DNA of 64,000 nt from Loxodes magnus (GCA_946699065.1 CAMPDV010001091.1:1-64000), one strand, 5' to 3'. Counted from the stretch's first letter, positions 37,115 to 50,166 are shown. Notes: generated by a model not told the origin, from the sequence alone. Numbers and translations are program-made.

Positions 37115-37810
37115 ATTTTTAATTAAAAATAAAAATCTAAGCATACATTAGTTTAGACTATTTGCATTACTTCTTTGTATTTTTTAATTTAATTTAAAAT
37201 AAAAAAAATTTTTCATAATATAATTCTATGAATTGCTACAATATTACTAATCATCATATTTTTATATTAAACTAATTCTTTATTGAATTTAAAAAACAAC
37301 TCTTTTAAAAATGCCAAAATACCTTTACTTTCATTTAATTAAAATAGCTAATTAAAGCTTATTTTTAATTTATTTTTAAAAGATATCTAAACAATCTATA
37401 TAGATTTTAATTCTCTAATTTTTATGATACTATAAGTAAAAAATAAACAACTTTTATGTTTCAAATTTCTTAAGTTAAAAGAAAAATAATTTTTATTTAA
37501 CGAATAAAACATAATCAAATTAATAAGCTTGTGTAATTTATATTAGCATTATTTTTTCTTTATATACATTTTTTTTAATATAGAAAAAGAAATGATAGTA
37601 ATGGTACAAAAAGAATGAATACTTTATAAACTTATTTGAAGCAAGCATTATATTTAAATAAGTAAAATATAATTGTAAGTTTATAGTTTAAAATAAAAGT
37701 ATTATATCTTAACTAAACAATTAATATAACTATAAATATAAAATCAAAAATTAGTTTTATTTCTCTATATATTAATTTAATTATTATGATATTAAAAATC
37801 CAACAATTCT
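37115..37810. other. AT-rich stretch with no recognised gene
   Basis: This is low-complexity sequence between the GC-rich island and the CCHC fragment. No motif or repeat was found. Confidence 0.5.
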
Positions 37811-37814
37811 TGTA

Positions 37815-38520
37815 AAAGCTTTCTTCTAAATAGGAGTCATTTACGGTTAGCAAATCATACTCTAACAACTAAAAGCTATGTAATATGAGGATTTTAAACT
37901 TCTAAGAAATGTATAAGAACTTTAAGGAAAAATAAAATACCTAATGTCTAGCATATAAATATTAAAAAATGAAATCTCCAACCAGTCAATCTATGAATTG
38001 AATAAATAGAATTCAAATTCAATCAATTAGAGGAATCGACTAAAAGCTTATTCCTAAAGAATATAACAGCAAATGATCCCATGGATTTGGAGCTTAATCC
38101 TCAACCAGCAAAAATTCCGATAGCAAAGAATAGAAAGTAATGCTGGTATTGCAGGAAATATGGTCAAATTTTAAGATATTGATGAAAATTCTAATAAAAA
38201 TAAAACTTGAAGATTTTAAGTTATGGAGATCCATAAGTAATCTATACTGCATTCCTTTAAATTTGCTATACAGAAAAAAATATTACATAGGAAATGAACT
38301 CTTGAAGGATATCGCATTTGCTCAATAAAGAAGAAATAAGAATATATTTGGAACCGAACTTGATTGAAGCAAGAAACCTGTAATAAAAGAGTAAACGAAG
38401 TACAGCAGATATGTATTCTAAGAAGAAGACTCAGAAGAAGATTGAAAATGGAATAAAACTTAAGAAATTTTCAACTTTTTGATTAATGGCAAACTAAATA
38501 AAGGTGACGTCGCATTAATA
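37815..38520 (+). pseudogene. decayed one-ORF element with CCHC remnant
   Basis: A coiled-coil stretch (LLRNVQELQGKIKYLMSSI) is followed in another frame by DPMDLELNPQ. CWYCRKYGQILRYWWK comes next, at about 38,142-38,190. This fits a CX2CX4HX4C knuckle in which His has become Gln and the last Cys has become Trp; the codon for that last residue is TGA instead of TGT or TGC. A basic tail follows. Frame changes and lost zinc ligands mark it as inactive. The order of parts matches the intact elements at 6.4 and 47.8 kb. Confidence 0.5.
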
Positions 38521-38632
38521 AATTATGTTATGTTATAAAATAAATAATAAATAAATTTATATAATTGATAACTATCAGCAAAATTTATATTTTTTAAATA
38601 GTAATTTGGATGTATAAAAACAGCTTAAATTA

Positions 38633-38672
38633 AAGAGCAATTAGTTCCTCACTGATGTGCAGCTCTTAAGTA
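38633..38672 (-). repeat. isolated LINE-2/SINE tail (degraded)
   Basis: On the minus strand the sequence reads aagagctgcacatcagtgag then gaactaattgctcttta, a decayed form of the tail that ends LINE 2 and SINEs A-C. No SINE head or LINE-2 coding sequence is recognisable upstream on the minus strand, so it is probably a 5'-truncated insertion. Confidence 0.6.
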
Positions 38673-38699
38673 ATAAAATAAATTTAAAATACTAAAATT

Positions 38700-39920
38700 A
38701 TAAGATTATTAAAAAGAATTAAATCATAAAGTTTTTTTAATACTAAATTGATAAGAAAAGTTAACTTTAACAATTAATAAAAAAGCTATTTGAAGAATAC
38801 ATTTTAATTATATTCTTAAAAGAAATTTGAATTTTCTATAATTATAAAATAATTATAGATATTAAAATCTTTTAAAATATATTTTTATGTCTATTGTAAA
38901 CTTAAACATTTCAAATTTCAACTTCACTAAAATCATTACAACTTGTTTTAGTATAAATCATAAAACTTTGATTTACTATTTTTATGAAAATATAACAAAT
39001 GCTAATAAATTTTTTTGGATAAGCAAATAAGTTTTTTTATTAGCAATTTCGATTATATAAATCTATTTTAAACCTAAGATTAAGAAACATAAGTATGAAT
39101 TTAGAAATATTATGATAGCCAACTTTCTCAATGATTTAAATATTATTGCTGAATAAAAAGATTGATTGAAAATAAAATCTATAATAATATTACATTTAAA
39201 TAAAAAGATATATAGCTGTAACTCAAAATTATTTTATTTTGCTAATTGTTTTATTTAAAGAAAATATTTTTATAACTGATAAATTTTATCTTAACTTTCT
39301 TTAAACATTATATATAAATTATAATAATTTTGATATTAAAAATAAAATGTTTTTCTTGAATAAAGAATATTTAAAAATTTCTTTCATTTAATTTACTCTT
39401 ATAAAATAACTTTTTTAAATCAAATTTTCAAAATTTTATTTAATATATATGAGAAACATGATAATTTTATTAAAAATGTTGGTTTTGCTTAATGTATCAG
39501 ATTCAAATACATTTTTTTTTCTTTTTCATATGTGATACGTAAAAATTTTAATAGACACTTATTTAATCCATTGCTAGAATTTAAAATTATATATATTTTC
39601 ATTATGATGTAAACTGAATTTTTCTTAAGTAGTTTTGATTATAAAACTTTATAAAATTTAAAGCTTAATATAATATTTCAAAAAGCAAGATCTTTAAACT
39701 AATTCTCAAATTCACACTAAGTTAAAATTTAATTTCATTTAAAATTTAATTCAGGTATATTAACTACTTCATTGATTCAATACAGGTATTGAAGACTAAA
39801 TTTCAAATATATCACTTTAAAATAGATCCTATTTATTTATATATCAATATCTTTATTAGTTTTTTTTATCCTGTTGCTTTATTCCTTAGATGCATTTTTT
39901 GTTGAGATTATCATTTAAAC
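38700..39920. other. AT-rich stretch with no recognised gene
   Basis: No conserved frame, structured tail or repeat was found between the degraded SINE/LINE-2 tail and LINE copy 7. Confidence 0.5.
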
Positions 39921-39934
39921 TTTACATATTAATA

Positions 39935-40660
39935 TTTAAACTAAAAAGATTTTTGGACATCTTTAATTGTAAGAGTTTCTTCTTCTAATTAAAGACATTT
40001 AAATTTAAAACATTCATCACATCACTTTCTCTTCATCAGCTTTTCTTATCTATACATTTTCTGATTATTCCTTCTTTTCTATTTTAAATAGCTCCATTCT
40101 TCGATCATGTAGCAATCGGTGAAATATTTTAATTTGTAAATTTATTTCTACTGCTTGACTGCTAGGAAACATATTTATATAAACTTAATCATAGAGATAA
40201 AACGCTTTATTTCAAAATTCCCAATCTTATACTATAATTATTCCCTTATGTCTAAATAGTAGTTACATTCCATTATATGTTCAAAAGTGTCATAATCTCC
40301 ACATATGCAGTAAGGACTATCAATAGGGTAATGACGGTCTTAAAGATCTTTTCGGAAATTGATGAAACTTTATATAATATAGAGATTTATTACATTTTAA
40401 TAATTTAAAAGATATTATAACTCTATGCATTTTAAATTATTTTAGTCTGATAATCTAACTTTTTTTTGTTTTTCTTCTACCTTTGAAAAAATCTTATATC
40501 TTCTTTAATTATTTTAGTTTTTATCCATGCTTATAAATTTAATAGATAACATAATTTACTTCTCTTTGCTTCTATGGAAATTAGTTGGATAATTTTCCTT
40601 GACCTTCAAATAGTTTAGTTATTTCTAAAGAGAGACATGAAAGTTAAGATTGAATATTCA
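39935..40660 (-). mobile_element. LINE family 1, copy 7 (3' fragment)
   Basis: On the minus strand it encodes RKDLQDRHYPIDSPYCICG and then DYDTFEHIMEC, the C-terminal Cys/His motif of the family, with the Lys/Glu-rich tail after it. The 3' end has a hairpin: on the plus strand TCTTTAATT (39,960-39,968) pairs with AATTAAAGA (39,987-39,995). The upstream limit near 40,660 is not sharp. Only the last few hundred bases of the element are present. Confidence 0.75.
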
Positions 40661-40914
40661 TTTTTTTATTTTTGCTGTTTCGATGATATGTTTAAATATA
40701 ACTTGATGAATTAGCAATATTTTACTTATCTTGATTATTATTATATTTTTAATTTAAAATTCATTTACTTTTTTTCTTTTAATCCCTTCATTAAATACTT
40801 TAATCATAAACAAACTTAAAAGCAATTTTCATCATAAAAATAAATGAAATAAGCTTATAAATCATTTTCCTACTATTTTTATTTATTTGAATAATTAAGA
40901 CTATAATAAAAAAA

Positions 40915-43900
40915 ATGGACATGCACAAAAATTCGCAAGATTTCTTTCTTAGCGACTCTTCTTTATCTAAAAATAAAGAAGCTGCTTTCTAAAACGATGA
41001 ACATAGGCAGATGCTCAACTACTTTTATGAAATAGACATGGAATCGCTGCAACTTAAATCCGTTGATAATATCATGAAATTACTAAGAAATTTGCTAAAG
41101 AGCTGCAGTTAATGCCAAATTAATAGATATCTTCGAATTCCACTAAGACAGCTTGGCAATTCTTTAAAACGTGGACATTAATTGAAGACTAATCTCAAAT
41201 ATAGGAAATATACTTATAGGTAAAAAGACTAGCTTGTTACTTCAACCTCTACGATGGTATCTAAAATATCCAATATACAGTAAGATACTTTAGATACTTA
41301 GGATATTTAAGATATTTCTTTAATTAAAAACTAAAATTAAATTTAAATACAAAATTAATAAGAGACTATAAAAATTCAACAATTCAATACAAAAAATAAC
41401 ATTAAAATTCAATAGCAGATTTCAATAGACATTTAAACTGATTACTAAGAGAAGTTTGATATTACATACTTAACTGATCTTGAGATTTAAAATGCGTAAC
41501 TTTAAGAAAAAATTGCAAAATTAAAATATAAAATTTAAAGCAAGATAGAAGAGGCAAATACTTTTGAAAATTAAAGGCTAAGTGAAAGCAAAAATCTTAA
41601 ATTTCGAATTTAAAAACTCATAACTAAAAATAATTCTCTGTAAGAAAAGCTAATACATATATATGAGTAACACAATAAAGAAACTTTAAACATTAAATCA
41701 CAATATAAAATACACTTAGAATAATACCAAAATTATTTATTTAAAGCTCAAAAGTAAATTAAGAAAATCTAGAATAAAAATTAAATCTTAAGGTTTGATA
41801 ATTAGTAGAAATAGTTAATGCTTTAGTCCAAATAATTTGTAAATAATGCTACAAATAAATAATAATCAATATAAACGAATACTGATCTTTCTTTAACTTA
41901 AATATAAGAATTGGAAACTTAGAGTTAACTTCTCACTTAGACTTAATAGGAAAGTATAGTAAAACAAGTTATGCTTAGTGAGGAGCTAATGAACATGACA
42001 CAATCATTTAAACTACAAGATGAGGCAATACTTGCTTCCAAGTAAGAAGCCCAAAATATTATAAACAACTTGGTTACTCAAATTTAATTCATTCAAGCTG
42101 AATTGAGTAAATGTAATTTGAGACATAATGAAGTATAATAACATCTTAGGGAGGTAGAAACTCTTAACTAAAATCTCAAAGGTTAAAATTTTCATTTATT
42201 AAGCAAAATAGATCAGATTGACTAAAAGGTACATTCACTCACAGTCAATTGCCAGTAACAACAGGCTTAATGTTAATTATTACAAAATGAGAATTATTAA
42301 ATATCATAGGAACTGAGCTTTCAAAAAAATAAATATGCCAAATCAGTCAAAAGCCTTTTTACATAAACAATCACTCCTCAGGCATAGAATGAATAAACAT
42401 AAATTGAAATTCAATTCAGCAACTAAATTTCTCAAGAAACTATATCGACTTTAGATTCAACTACTGGTACAGACTTATTATTCTTAGATCAATCTACCTA
42501 GTGCGACTTCGTTGAATTGAAGTATACAAAGTTGTAGAATTTATATGATAAATTAAACAAATAATTTATCAATTAAGATATATAGAGTGTCTACTAAAGG
42601 CTTGTCTCGTGTTAATAAAAATAGTTTTGAGAAAAGGAAACACAAACCTGTTTAAAAATTAATAGCAAAGATGCTTGAACATGAACAGAAAAAGGGAAAT
42701 TAATAAGCAATTATAGTTAGACAAGAATCATGGAGTTAAAGAATTAGGTTATTTAAACTTAAAATTCTATCAAGGCTAAGGATGAAGGAACAATAACAGT
42801 AGTTACCAATCATTAGCTAGTTGCTTCTTAACAAGAACTATAAATCACAAAATAGAATAATGGAAAACTGTAAGAGTAATATAATGAATTAAACGGATTA
42901 TATGTTTAACTCATGCAGGATTATGAGCATCAAGTAGAATTGAAGCTAAATGTTTATGCATAAATTTCAGAAATATAGAGAAAATAATAAGATGTTAAAA
43001 CTCAATCTTACTTGAAAGAAATAAAATGAAACGCTACAACATAAACAATTTTAATTGATTAAATTTAAGAAGATTAGCAGATTGAAATTTTAGAAAATTC
43101 AAATATCTAGACATCATATGTGATGAATTGGGATAGCCAAACAAAATTTGGAAAGAGAAGTTGAAGAGATGCCAAATTTAACCAAGACACTTTAAACTTA
43201 AAATAGTCAAAATTTGGGTTTAATGAAGTAAATATTGAAGAGATTTTAAATAAATACGAATTTAAAGACGCCTAACTAATTCAATTTATAAGGTCCAATA
43301 AATGATGAAATTAGAATCTTTTCACTTTAGTAGGCAATAGATTTATAACTTTATCTTGCAAATTAAACCATGCTACGTGTGATGGAAATGAAATAAATAT
43401 AAAAATCGATAATAAATTGAGCGAAAAGTACGATTCATTAACATTATTCATTATAATAAGTTACAGGTAATATATCAAAAATTGCCCCAAATTGCTTAAC
43501 ATATAAATTCATCAAAATGAGAAGATTCTCTGTATTTATGAGCCAGGAATAAAAGGAGGAGTTTTGACTTCATCATAAGAAATTCATCGATTTATAAAAA
43601 ACGGAAATTATATAGTTAAAACGCTGCTATAAACCGATTTTAGAATTAACTATATTGTCCTTTAAAAATAACTAAGACTCAAAGGAGGTGTAGAGAACAA
43701 TGTAGAATAACCATATTAATGCAAACAAGAATTTGGGAATTAAGAAATAAAGATGCCAATCGATAAGCAAAGAGAGATAGGCATAATAAAGCTTGGACAT
43801 ATTAACATAAATGGAATTGGAAGCAAGCAATTAAACGTGGAAGAATTTATACGAAATAATGACTTAGACATTTTCTCAATTAATGAAACGTGATAAAAAT

Positions 43901-46900
43901 AAGACTATCCTCCAATACTTATTAATGGATATAGGACCTATTTCAAGAACTCAGGAAAAGGAGGAGGAGTTTGCTTAATTGTTAGAGATTAACTTAATAG
44001 CACGGAATAGAATAGCATATAACAATTAGCTCAAGAGAGGTTCGTTACAATCAAACTAGATAATATATTCATAACATCTTGTTACATGCCAGATAACAGC
44101 AAGAGTGAAAATATAAAAGACGAAGCATATGAATATATAAATGTATTCCTTAATTCTTTTCCTGACAACTCACATATATTATTAGGAGATTTTAACGCAC
44201 TACTATAAGGCTTTGGGGATAACCCTATTAACAACTATGACAATACAAATAGATTCTAAGAATTCATTCTTTAAAACGATTTAGAAATAATAAACGATGC
44301 AAATATGAACACATGTTTACATAAAGGGAATAAAAATATGTATTGTAACGATTATATTGTCATCAGTAATCACTTGAATATGAATTAATTTAGAAATTTT
44401 CAGGTTCATAATTATAGCTTATTTTCAGATCATATTCCATTCACAGTTGAATTTGTATACCATACTCATCTTCAAACTGAAAAAATAAAAGTGAGAAAGT
44501 ACAAAATAAGTAGACTGTAGGATCCTATTGATAGATTTATCTATTAGAATTCATTCAAAGATTAAGTAGAAGTATTCTTCCTAATTGATAGAGATAACTT
44601 AGAAGATTAATACACTTATATTAGAGACTGCATTTAGAACAATGCAGATTAAGTTTTAGGCTCATTTATCCCAGACCCGAAGTATAATAGACTTCCTAAG
44701 GACCTCACATAAAAATATATCGAAGCAAAGAGAGCAAATTAATTGTACAAAGAAACTTTAGCATATATAGGGAGGAATAACTAAGAAATCATTGATCTTC
44801 ACTAAAGAGCGAACACATTATGAAAAAGCTTTTAGCATCATTTATGAAAATTTAAAAAACAAAAGGCCAAAAACAGATTCCTACTCCTCAATGAAACCAC
44901 AAAAGATATGTTTTCTTAAGCAAAGAAAATACTTAACCCTAGACAAAGAAATTTGATGAATTTTAATAAGGAATTGAAGGACTAATTTGTAGAAACATGG
45001 GAAAATTAGGTATTTAGCAAGCATTCGAATTTAACTAACCAATAGATTGAACTAAGTAACTAGAAAATAGATGCAATTTATGAAAATAACATAGAAATTC
45101 AAAATTAACCCTTTTCTTACTTATAAAATTTCGATCCTTTTACAATAGAAGAGATTACCTAACTTATAAGTCTAATTCCTAATGGTAAAGCAGCAGGGCC
45201 AGATGGAATAAAAGGAGAACTGCTAAAATATGCAGGATATTATCTAGCGTTGATGCTTCATTCTTTTATAAATAACATGCTTAGAATTGGAAGGATTCCT
45301 GAAGAGCTTAATACTTCTATCATAATCCCCATTTTCAAAAAAGGAAGTAAAGACGATTGAAAAAACTGACGCCCTATTTCCCTTATCAATACTATTTTGA
45401 AATTATATGATAAGGCCCTTACGAAGAGACTCTACTCAATAATTTATGAAAGACAGTTAATCCACTCAAGCTAAATGGGGTTTATGAAGAACAAATAAAC
45501 GACCTAATAAATATGAGTGATCCAATAAATCATAGATCTTTATCGAAAACAAGCGAAAGGAAAAACTAAATTGATTGCAACTTTAATTGACGTAGAGAAA
45601 ATGTTTGATTCTATTGAAAGAAGAATTCTTTTTAAATAACTAAGAAGAGTCAAATTACCACTAGGTCTCATCTTGGCTTTAGAATCATTTTATAATAACT
45701 TAACTACTTCCTTTATTATAGACGGAGCAAATTCTAAGAAATTGAAATTTAGCAATGGAGTGATGTAAGGAAGTTCGCATGGACCTGTGCTTGCATTATT
45801 ATACTATGACATTGTCATTAGACATATAGAAAACAAAGGAGAAATATTAGGATTCAGATGTGCTAATTTTAAGAATAGGTTCACTTGTAGAGGTTGAGCT
45901 GACGATTTAATCCTATTATCGAACTCATAAAAAAATATGTAGTCACTTATTAATGAAGCAAACTCCATTTTCAATTAGACATTTCTTAAAATAAATGTCT
46001 CCAAATGCGAAACGATATAGTTTTTAAAAAAGAAAAGCAAAGAAACAAAACTAGACTTAAAAATAGGAGACCAAGCAATAATTTAGAAACAGCAAGTCAC
46101 ATATTTAGGGGTGATCCTTCACCAAAAGAAGAATCTAATTAACCATTGCAAATACGTTGCTGCAAACTATCTTTCAGCAATTAAAAAGGCAGTATTTGCA
46201 TTATCAAGATATAGAAACGTAACACCTTGAAACTTCAAAATGCTTTGTAGACTGTTCACGCTTCCTAAAGCAGAATACGGTGGGGACTTAATACCTTGGA
46301 CTGTTCAGTATGGAATAAATGGAATCTTGAACAGAATTGAAAAGAGCATGAGGTTAATAGCCAGAAAAGCCTTTTAATCAGCAGGAAATACGTTTAATGA
46401 ATCATGCTTTGTAGACCTCAACTGGATGCCATTCAAACACATGATGGCTCTTAAGTATTTCAGGTTTTTCTTTAAGATTAGAAATGAAAGCTAAAATCAA
46501 CCTTAATCATCTATTGGAATATTGTTTGAGAACAATTATAAAGAGGGATATCAATATTATGATGAAGTTTAGAAACTGGCCTCATTTTATAAAATAGAAA
46601 TTGATAATAAAGAGCACAATAACAACTTAACTTAATTCAGTAAATATGTGTAGGCATAAATATAAAAGACATATTTTGAATTAGCTCTTTCAAGATTCAG
46701 CAGAATGCCTACTGCATAAATATATACAGAACAATTTTAAAACCTAAGATAATTCCCCAAAATAACATACACAAAATTAAACAAAAAATATTTGAAAGAA
46801 ATAATTTGCATCTATAAGATTAGAAGCCAGTCTTACGCATTTCGAAAGACTCTGAAAGATCGAAATTATATTATTGAAAACCCTTTTTGTATATGCGGAG

Positions 46901-47433
46901 AATATGACACTCTCCAACATGTAATGGAATGTATATATTACATTGATATAAGAGAATGATTGGTCTCCAAAATTGGTTAATGTGATATTTTGAAACTAAT
47001 AAGTTACGATTAACTATATATAAACTCTTTTTCTAAGAAAAAAATAGAAATGGTGGATGAATAAATAAAAATATTCATTCAAATGTTTATCAAAAGGAGG
47101 CGAGAAATTCTATAACAAGAGAAAGAAGAAGAGCAATACGAGAAATAATAAAAAGAAGCAAATCTAAGAATAGAAAATTTTAATGAAGAGAATGAAGAAT
47201 AATAAAAACAAGAAAACAAAGAATAAGATGTCCAAAAAAATTAGATGAAAAATGATGAGGAAGAAGAAGATTGGAACGAAGAGGAAAACGATAGCGAAGA
47301 TGAAGAAGAAGAAGATTGACAACAGAAAATAGAAAAAAATGAAAGTTAGTTTGAAAATGAACAAGAAAGGAGATACTTAGAAGAAAAAAAAAACCTAAAC
47401 TAGAAAATTAGTTCTGAAGAGCAATAAACTTGA
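40915..47433 (+). CDS. LINE family 1, intact copy 2: fused ORF1-endonuclease-reverse transcriptase (2172 aa)
   Basis: One frame runs from the ATG at 40,915 to TGA 47,431-47,433 when TAA/TAG are Gln and internal TGA is Trp. Residues 1 to about 830 are Gln-rich coiled coil. Next comes a block conserved in copy 3 (RFITLSCKLNHATCDGN; YDSLTLFIIISYR). The endonuclease at about 955-1185 has HININGIGSK, INETW, LLGDFNALLQG and SDHIPF. The reverse transcriptase has GKAAGPDGIKGELL near 1424, IPIFKKGSKDDWKNWRPISL, ATLIDVEKMFDSI, GSSHGP and GWADDLILL with Asp at 1663 and 1664. A CICGEYDTLQHVMEC motif follows at 1992 and an acidic Lys/Glu tail closes the protein. The motif order is that of APE-type LINEs such as the Jockey group. 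It looks capable of activity. Fusion of the ORF1 part to ORF2 without a stop is notable. Confidence 0.9.
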
Positions 47434-47460
47434 TATAATAACATTTAAAAACAATATAAT

Positions 47461-47520
47461 ACCTTCAATTTGAAGAACATATTCTGAAAATTGAAGGTAC
47501 CACAAATTTTTTTAGTTAAA
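47461..47520 (+). repeat. 3'-terminal hairpin of the intact LINE
   Basis: A perfect 11-bp stem pairs ACCTTCAATTT (47,461-47,471) with AAATTGAAGGT (47,488-47,498). The loop contains gaagaacatattctg, and the downstream bases are accacaaatttttttagtt. Copies at 36.4, 40.0 and 31.6 kb have different stem sequences in the same place and similar downstream bases. It probably serves as the recognition site for target-primed reverse transcription. Confidence 0.82.
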
Positions 47521-47724
47521 TTTAATTTAATTTTATTTATTTGAATCAGTTTCTTTTAAATACTCTTACTACTAAGAGTATTTATTATACTTCTTTAATA
47601 ATATTAACAATTGGGAAGTAATATTTGAATTATTTTATCATTTCCTAACTCTTTTCGTCTCAAAATATCTTTCTTCTATTTATTTTTGCTTAAGTTATGG
47701 TTAGAAACTATTTTAAAAATTAAA

Positions 47725-47870
47725 ATTAACTAAATGTTAAGAGTTTTCGAGCTTACTGGAGTTCCAACCAGTTTCACTCTGCCATTTTTTTTACATGGAT
47801 GTAGACCATGACCTTTTTTGATAAGTGGTAGGTTACCACTAATAAATTTAAGTAGGTCTTGCAAGGAGTT
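47725..47870 (-). repeat. three-hairpin 3' tail of the 47.8 kb element
   Basis: Read on the minus strand there are three stem-loops in a row: AGTGGTA pairing with TACCACT, CATGG with CCATG, and ACTGG with CCAGT around a TTGGAACT-type loop. The last loop resembles the TTGAAAC loop of the 6.4 kb element tail, although the stem differs. It is G+C-rich compared with its flanks. Confidence 0.6.
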
Positions 47871-48541
47871 TTTATCTATATATTCCAGTTTTTGCTATCC
47901 ATAATTTGTTAAGTCGACATTATGTTTTTATTGTTTTTTTCGTTTAATCTTTCTCATTATTAGCATTTTCTTAGTAGATGATAGCTTAATTGACAGTATC
48001 TGCAATGTTTTTTTTATTATTGTTAAATTGTACTTATATTAAAAAAATTTTATATTTTTTCAAGTCCTTTAATTATGTTATTATCGTAATTTTCAGATTC
48101 TTTTTATTGGTTAGATTGTTTTTCGCACGATAGTGACTATTTTTCGACTTCTACCTTTTAAGAATATTTAAAGTTTGGTTAAGATAATTTTCAGAGTTAC
48201 TCTTCCGTTACTAGGTTGTTTTCAATAAGTTTATTTTTTAATATTACATGTTCATTGTTTTAGTCTTCTATAAAGTTTGTTAACTCCCTTATTTAAAGAT
48301 TTTAATTGTAAATTGTTTCTTCGTATTTAATTATTTGCGCTTACATTGCCTCAACCTTGATTTGTAGATCTTCCTGGATCTGTATTTTATGTTTGTTAGA
48401 TTCAATTGCACCTGTCATAATTTTGCCTTGCGAAGATGAGCTTGAATCTGATTCGTATCTTTCCTATTTGCGTAACTCCTGCGCCGCCTTTTATTTAACT
48501 TTTCTTATTTAATTTTTAGAAAGGCGGATGTTTCGCTCCAT
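47774..48541 (-). CDS. intact ORF1-like CCHC protein of a one-ORF element (255 aa)
   Basis: The frame runs from the ATG at 48,541 to TGA 47,774-47,776. It has a basic start, a Ser-rich patch (SDSSSSSQG), a coiled coil at about 47-115, a Lys/Gln/Ser linker, and a perfect CX2CX4HX4C knuckle at residues 180-193 (CRYCQLSYHLLRKC). Two internal TGA codons read as Trp (one is in CQQWERL). The stop falls at the start of the hairpin-rich 3' tail, as in the 6.4 kb element. There is no endonuclease or reverse transcriptase. It is probably an RNA-binding chaperone of a non-autonomous retroposon. The sequence is well diverged from the other copies outside the knuckle. Confidence 0.75.
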
Positions 48542-48559
48542 CTTTTTTATTATGGTTAG

Positions 48560-49250
48560 AAATGATTTTAATAATTATAAATATTATTATAAGTTTTATA
48601 ACATGCTATAAACAATCTTCCCTTTAGTTTATTATTTAAATAGTTTCTATAATTATTTGTATAATTATTGAAAATCTTGCTTATTAAAGCTTTTATTTAT
48701 AAATGCTAAACTTACATTCTCTTTACTCATTTAGATTTATCATTCTTAAACCATTTTCCATTGATTTAATCTGTATCTGTATGTTCTAATATAAAATTTT
48801 AGATAAAGAAGAGACACTATTAGTTGACTTATCGATTTTTAATACTTGACTATACATTTTTCTAGCTAAAAATAAGCGTTTTCTCTTTTCGGTAAGAATT
48901 TACTATAATTGCTACGTTATATTTGTATCTTTTCTAATAAACCAACTCTAGAGTGACTTTTATATAAAAAACCTAGCATCAACTAAATTTCTCTCAGTAT
49001 AATCATATATTACTATTTAGATGAAGAAAGTAGCAAAATTAGTTGACATTATCTTGCTTAACCAATAGATAAAGTTAGTGATTATACTCTTTCTAAGTTA
49101 TTACACCCAGAAGAACTATTTAATAAAAAAGTAACAATAAACCATATTATTTACGCAACAGCCAAGTATATAGTAAAGAGGATTAAATATTCTAATATCT
49201 AATTAAATAATAAAGGAAGGGGATAAAACTTGAAACAATTCTATATTTAT
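48560..49250. other. AT-rich stretch with no recognised gene
   Basis: This lies between the start of one minus-strand element and the 3' end of the next. No conserved frame or structured repeat was found. Confidence 0.45.
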
Positions 49251-49254
49251 CCAT

Positions 49255-50166
49255 ACTTATAAATACAAATACAAAATTAAATGTTTGGCTTACTTTGAGG
49301 TATTTCAACTTCTTTCCCTCCAATCTCTAGATTGCTCTAGAGGCTAAATATAAAATTATAAATGTTTCTACAACTTTTCTCTTGCTATACAAACTGTCAC
49401 TTAGGTATCCATTCGCCTAGGTAATGATTGCATCTTTCATCTTTTATATTTTTCCAAATTTGTTGTAATATAATCTTTCTCTTTTTATTTTTAGTTGTTG
49501 TTGTATCTTCTTTCTATTCTCCAATTTCTTCTAGTAGTTTCAGTATTCTTATTTAAAGTTTTGAAATTTCTAACATTCTTTTAACAGATGCATTTGAGAG
49601 TTACAATAATAGTATCTTTTTGCTAAACGTATAAATCTAAATCTCGAGTTATTTTCTCCTTCGATTATCATTGAGTCATTTCCTTAATCTTATAGATTCA
49701 TTTAACGCTGCAATTTTTGCTGATTTTCTTCTATTTTCTCTATTTTGTTGATCAATTCTTTCAGCTTCTATTATTAGTGTTATGACTAATTTTTCTGGTC
49801 TTGTGAAATGTTTCAAAATACGTTAAAATCTCTTAATTAAATCATGAGTCTCGATTTTATTTCCTCTGCAAGTTCAACATTTTCAATTAACTTCTTATTC
49901 TCTTTCTTCAATTTTTTGAGTTCTTTCTGGAGGTCCAACACCACTCTAATCAGCTAATCATAGCTTATTTATTATTATATGGTGAGATTCGAGTCTTCTG
50001 TGCGCATTATATTTTTAGCCTATTTCCTAGGCTTTTCTTCAGAGATGGAAGACTCATCCTGATGGGTGACCATTTTTGTACCCATTTCCTGGCTCAAATC
50101 TTTCTAATATGTCGTTAACTCCTGCTTTTTTGAAGCCACTGAGAATCCTGGCTTGAATTCTGACAT
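49255..50166 (-). CDS. ORF1-like protein of a one-ORF element, longer relative of the 12.2 kb copy
   Basis: The ATG is at 50,166. The frame has MSEFKPGFSVASKK, an acidic Ser/Gln-rich part, a strong coiled coil (DLQKELKKLKKENKKLIE), a second coil, and YYYCNSQMHLLKECQKF. That fits a CX2CX4HX4C knuckle whose first Cys is Tyr. A basic Lys/Arg stretch follows. TGA reads as Trp twice. No terminal TGA was found at the 3' tail, so there may be a slipped frame near the end. The tail pairs TTGG with CCAA around GAAGTTGAAATACCTC, which resembles the tail of the 6.4 kb element. The copy at 12.2 kb has lost the knuckle region. Confidence 0.6.
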
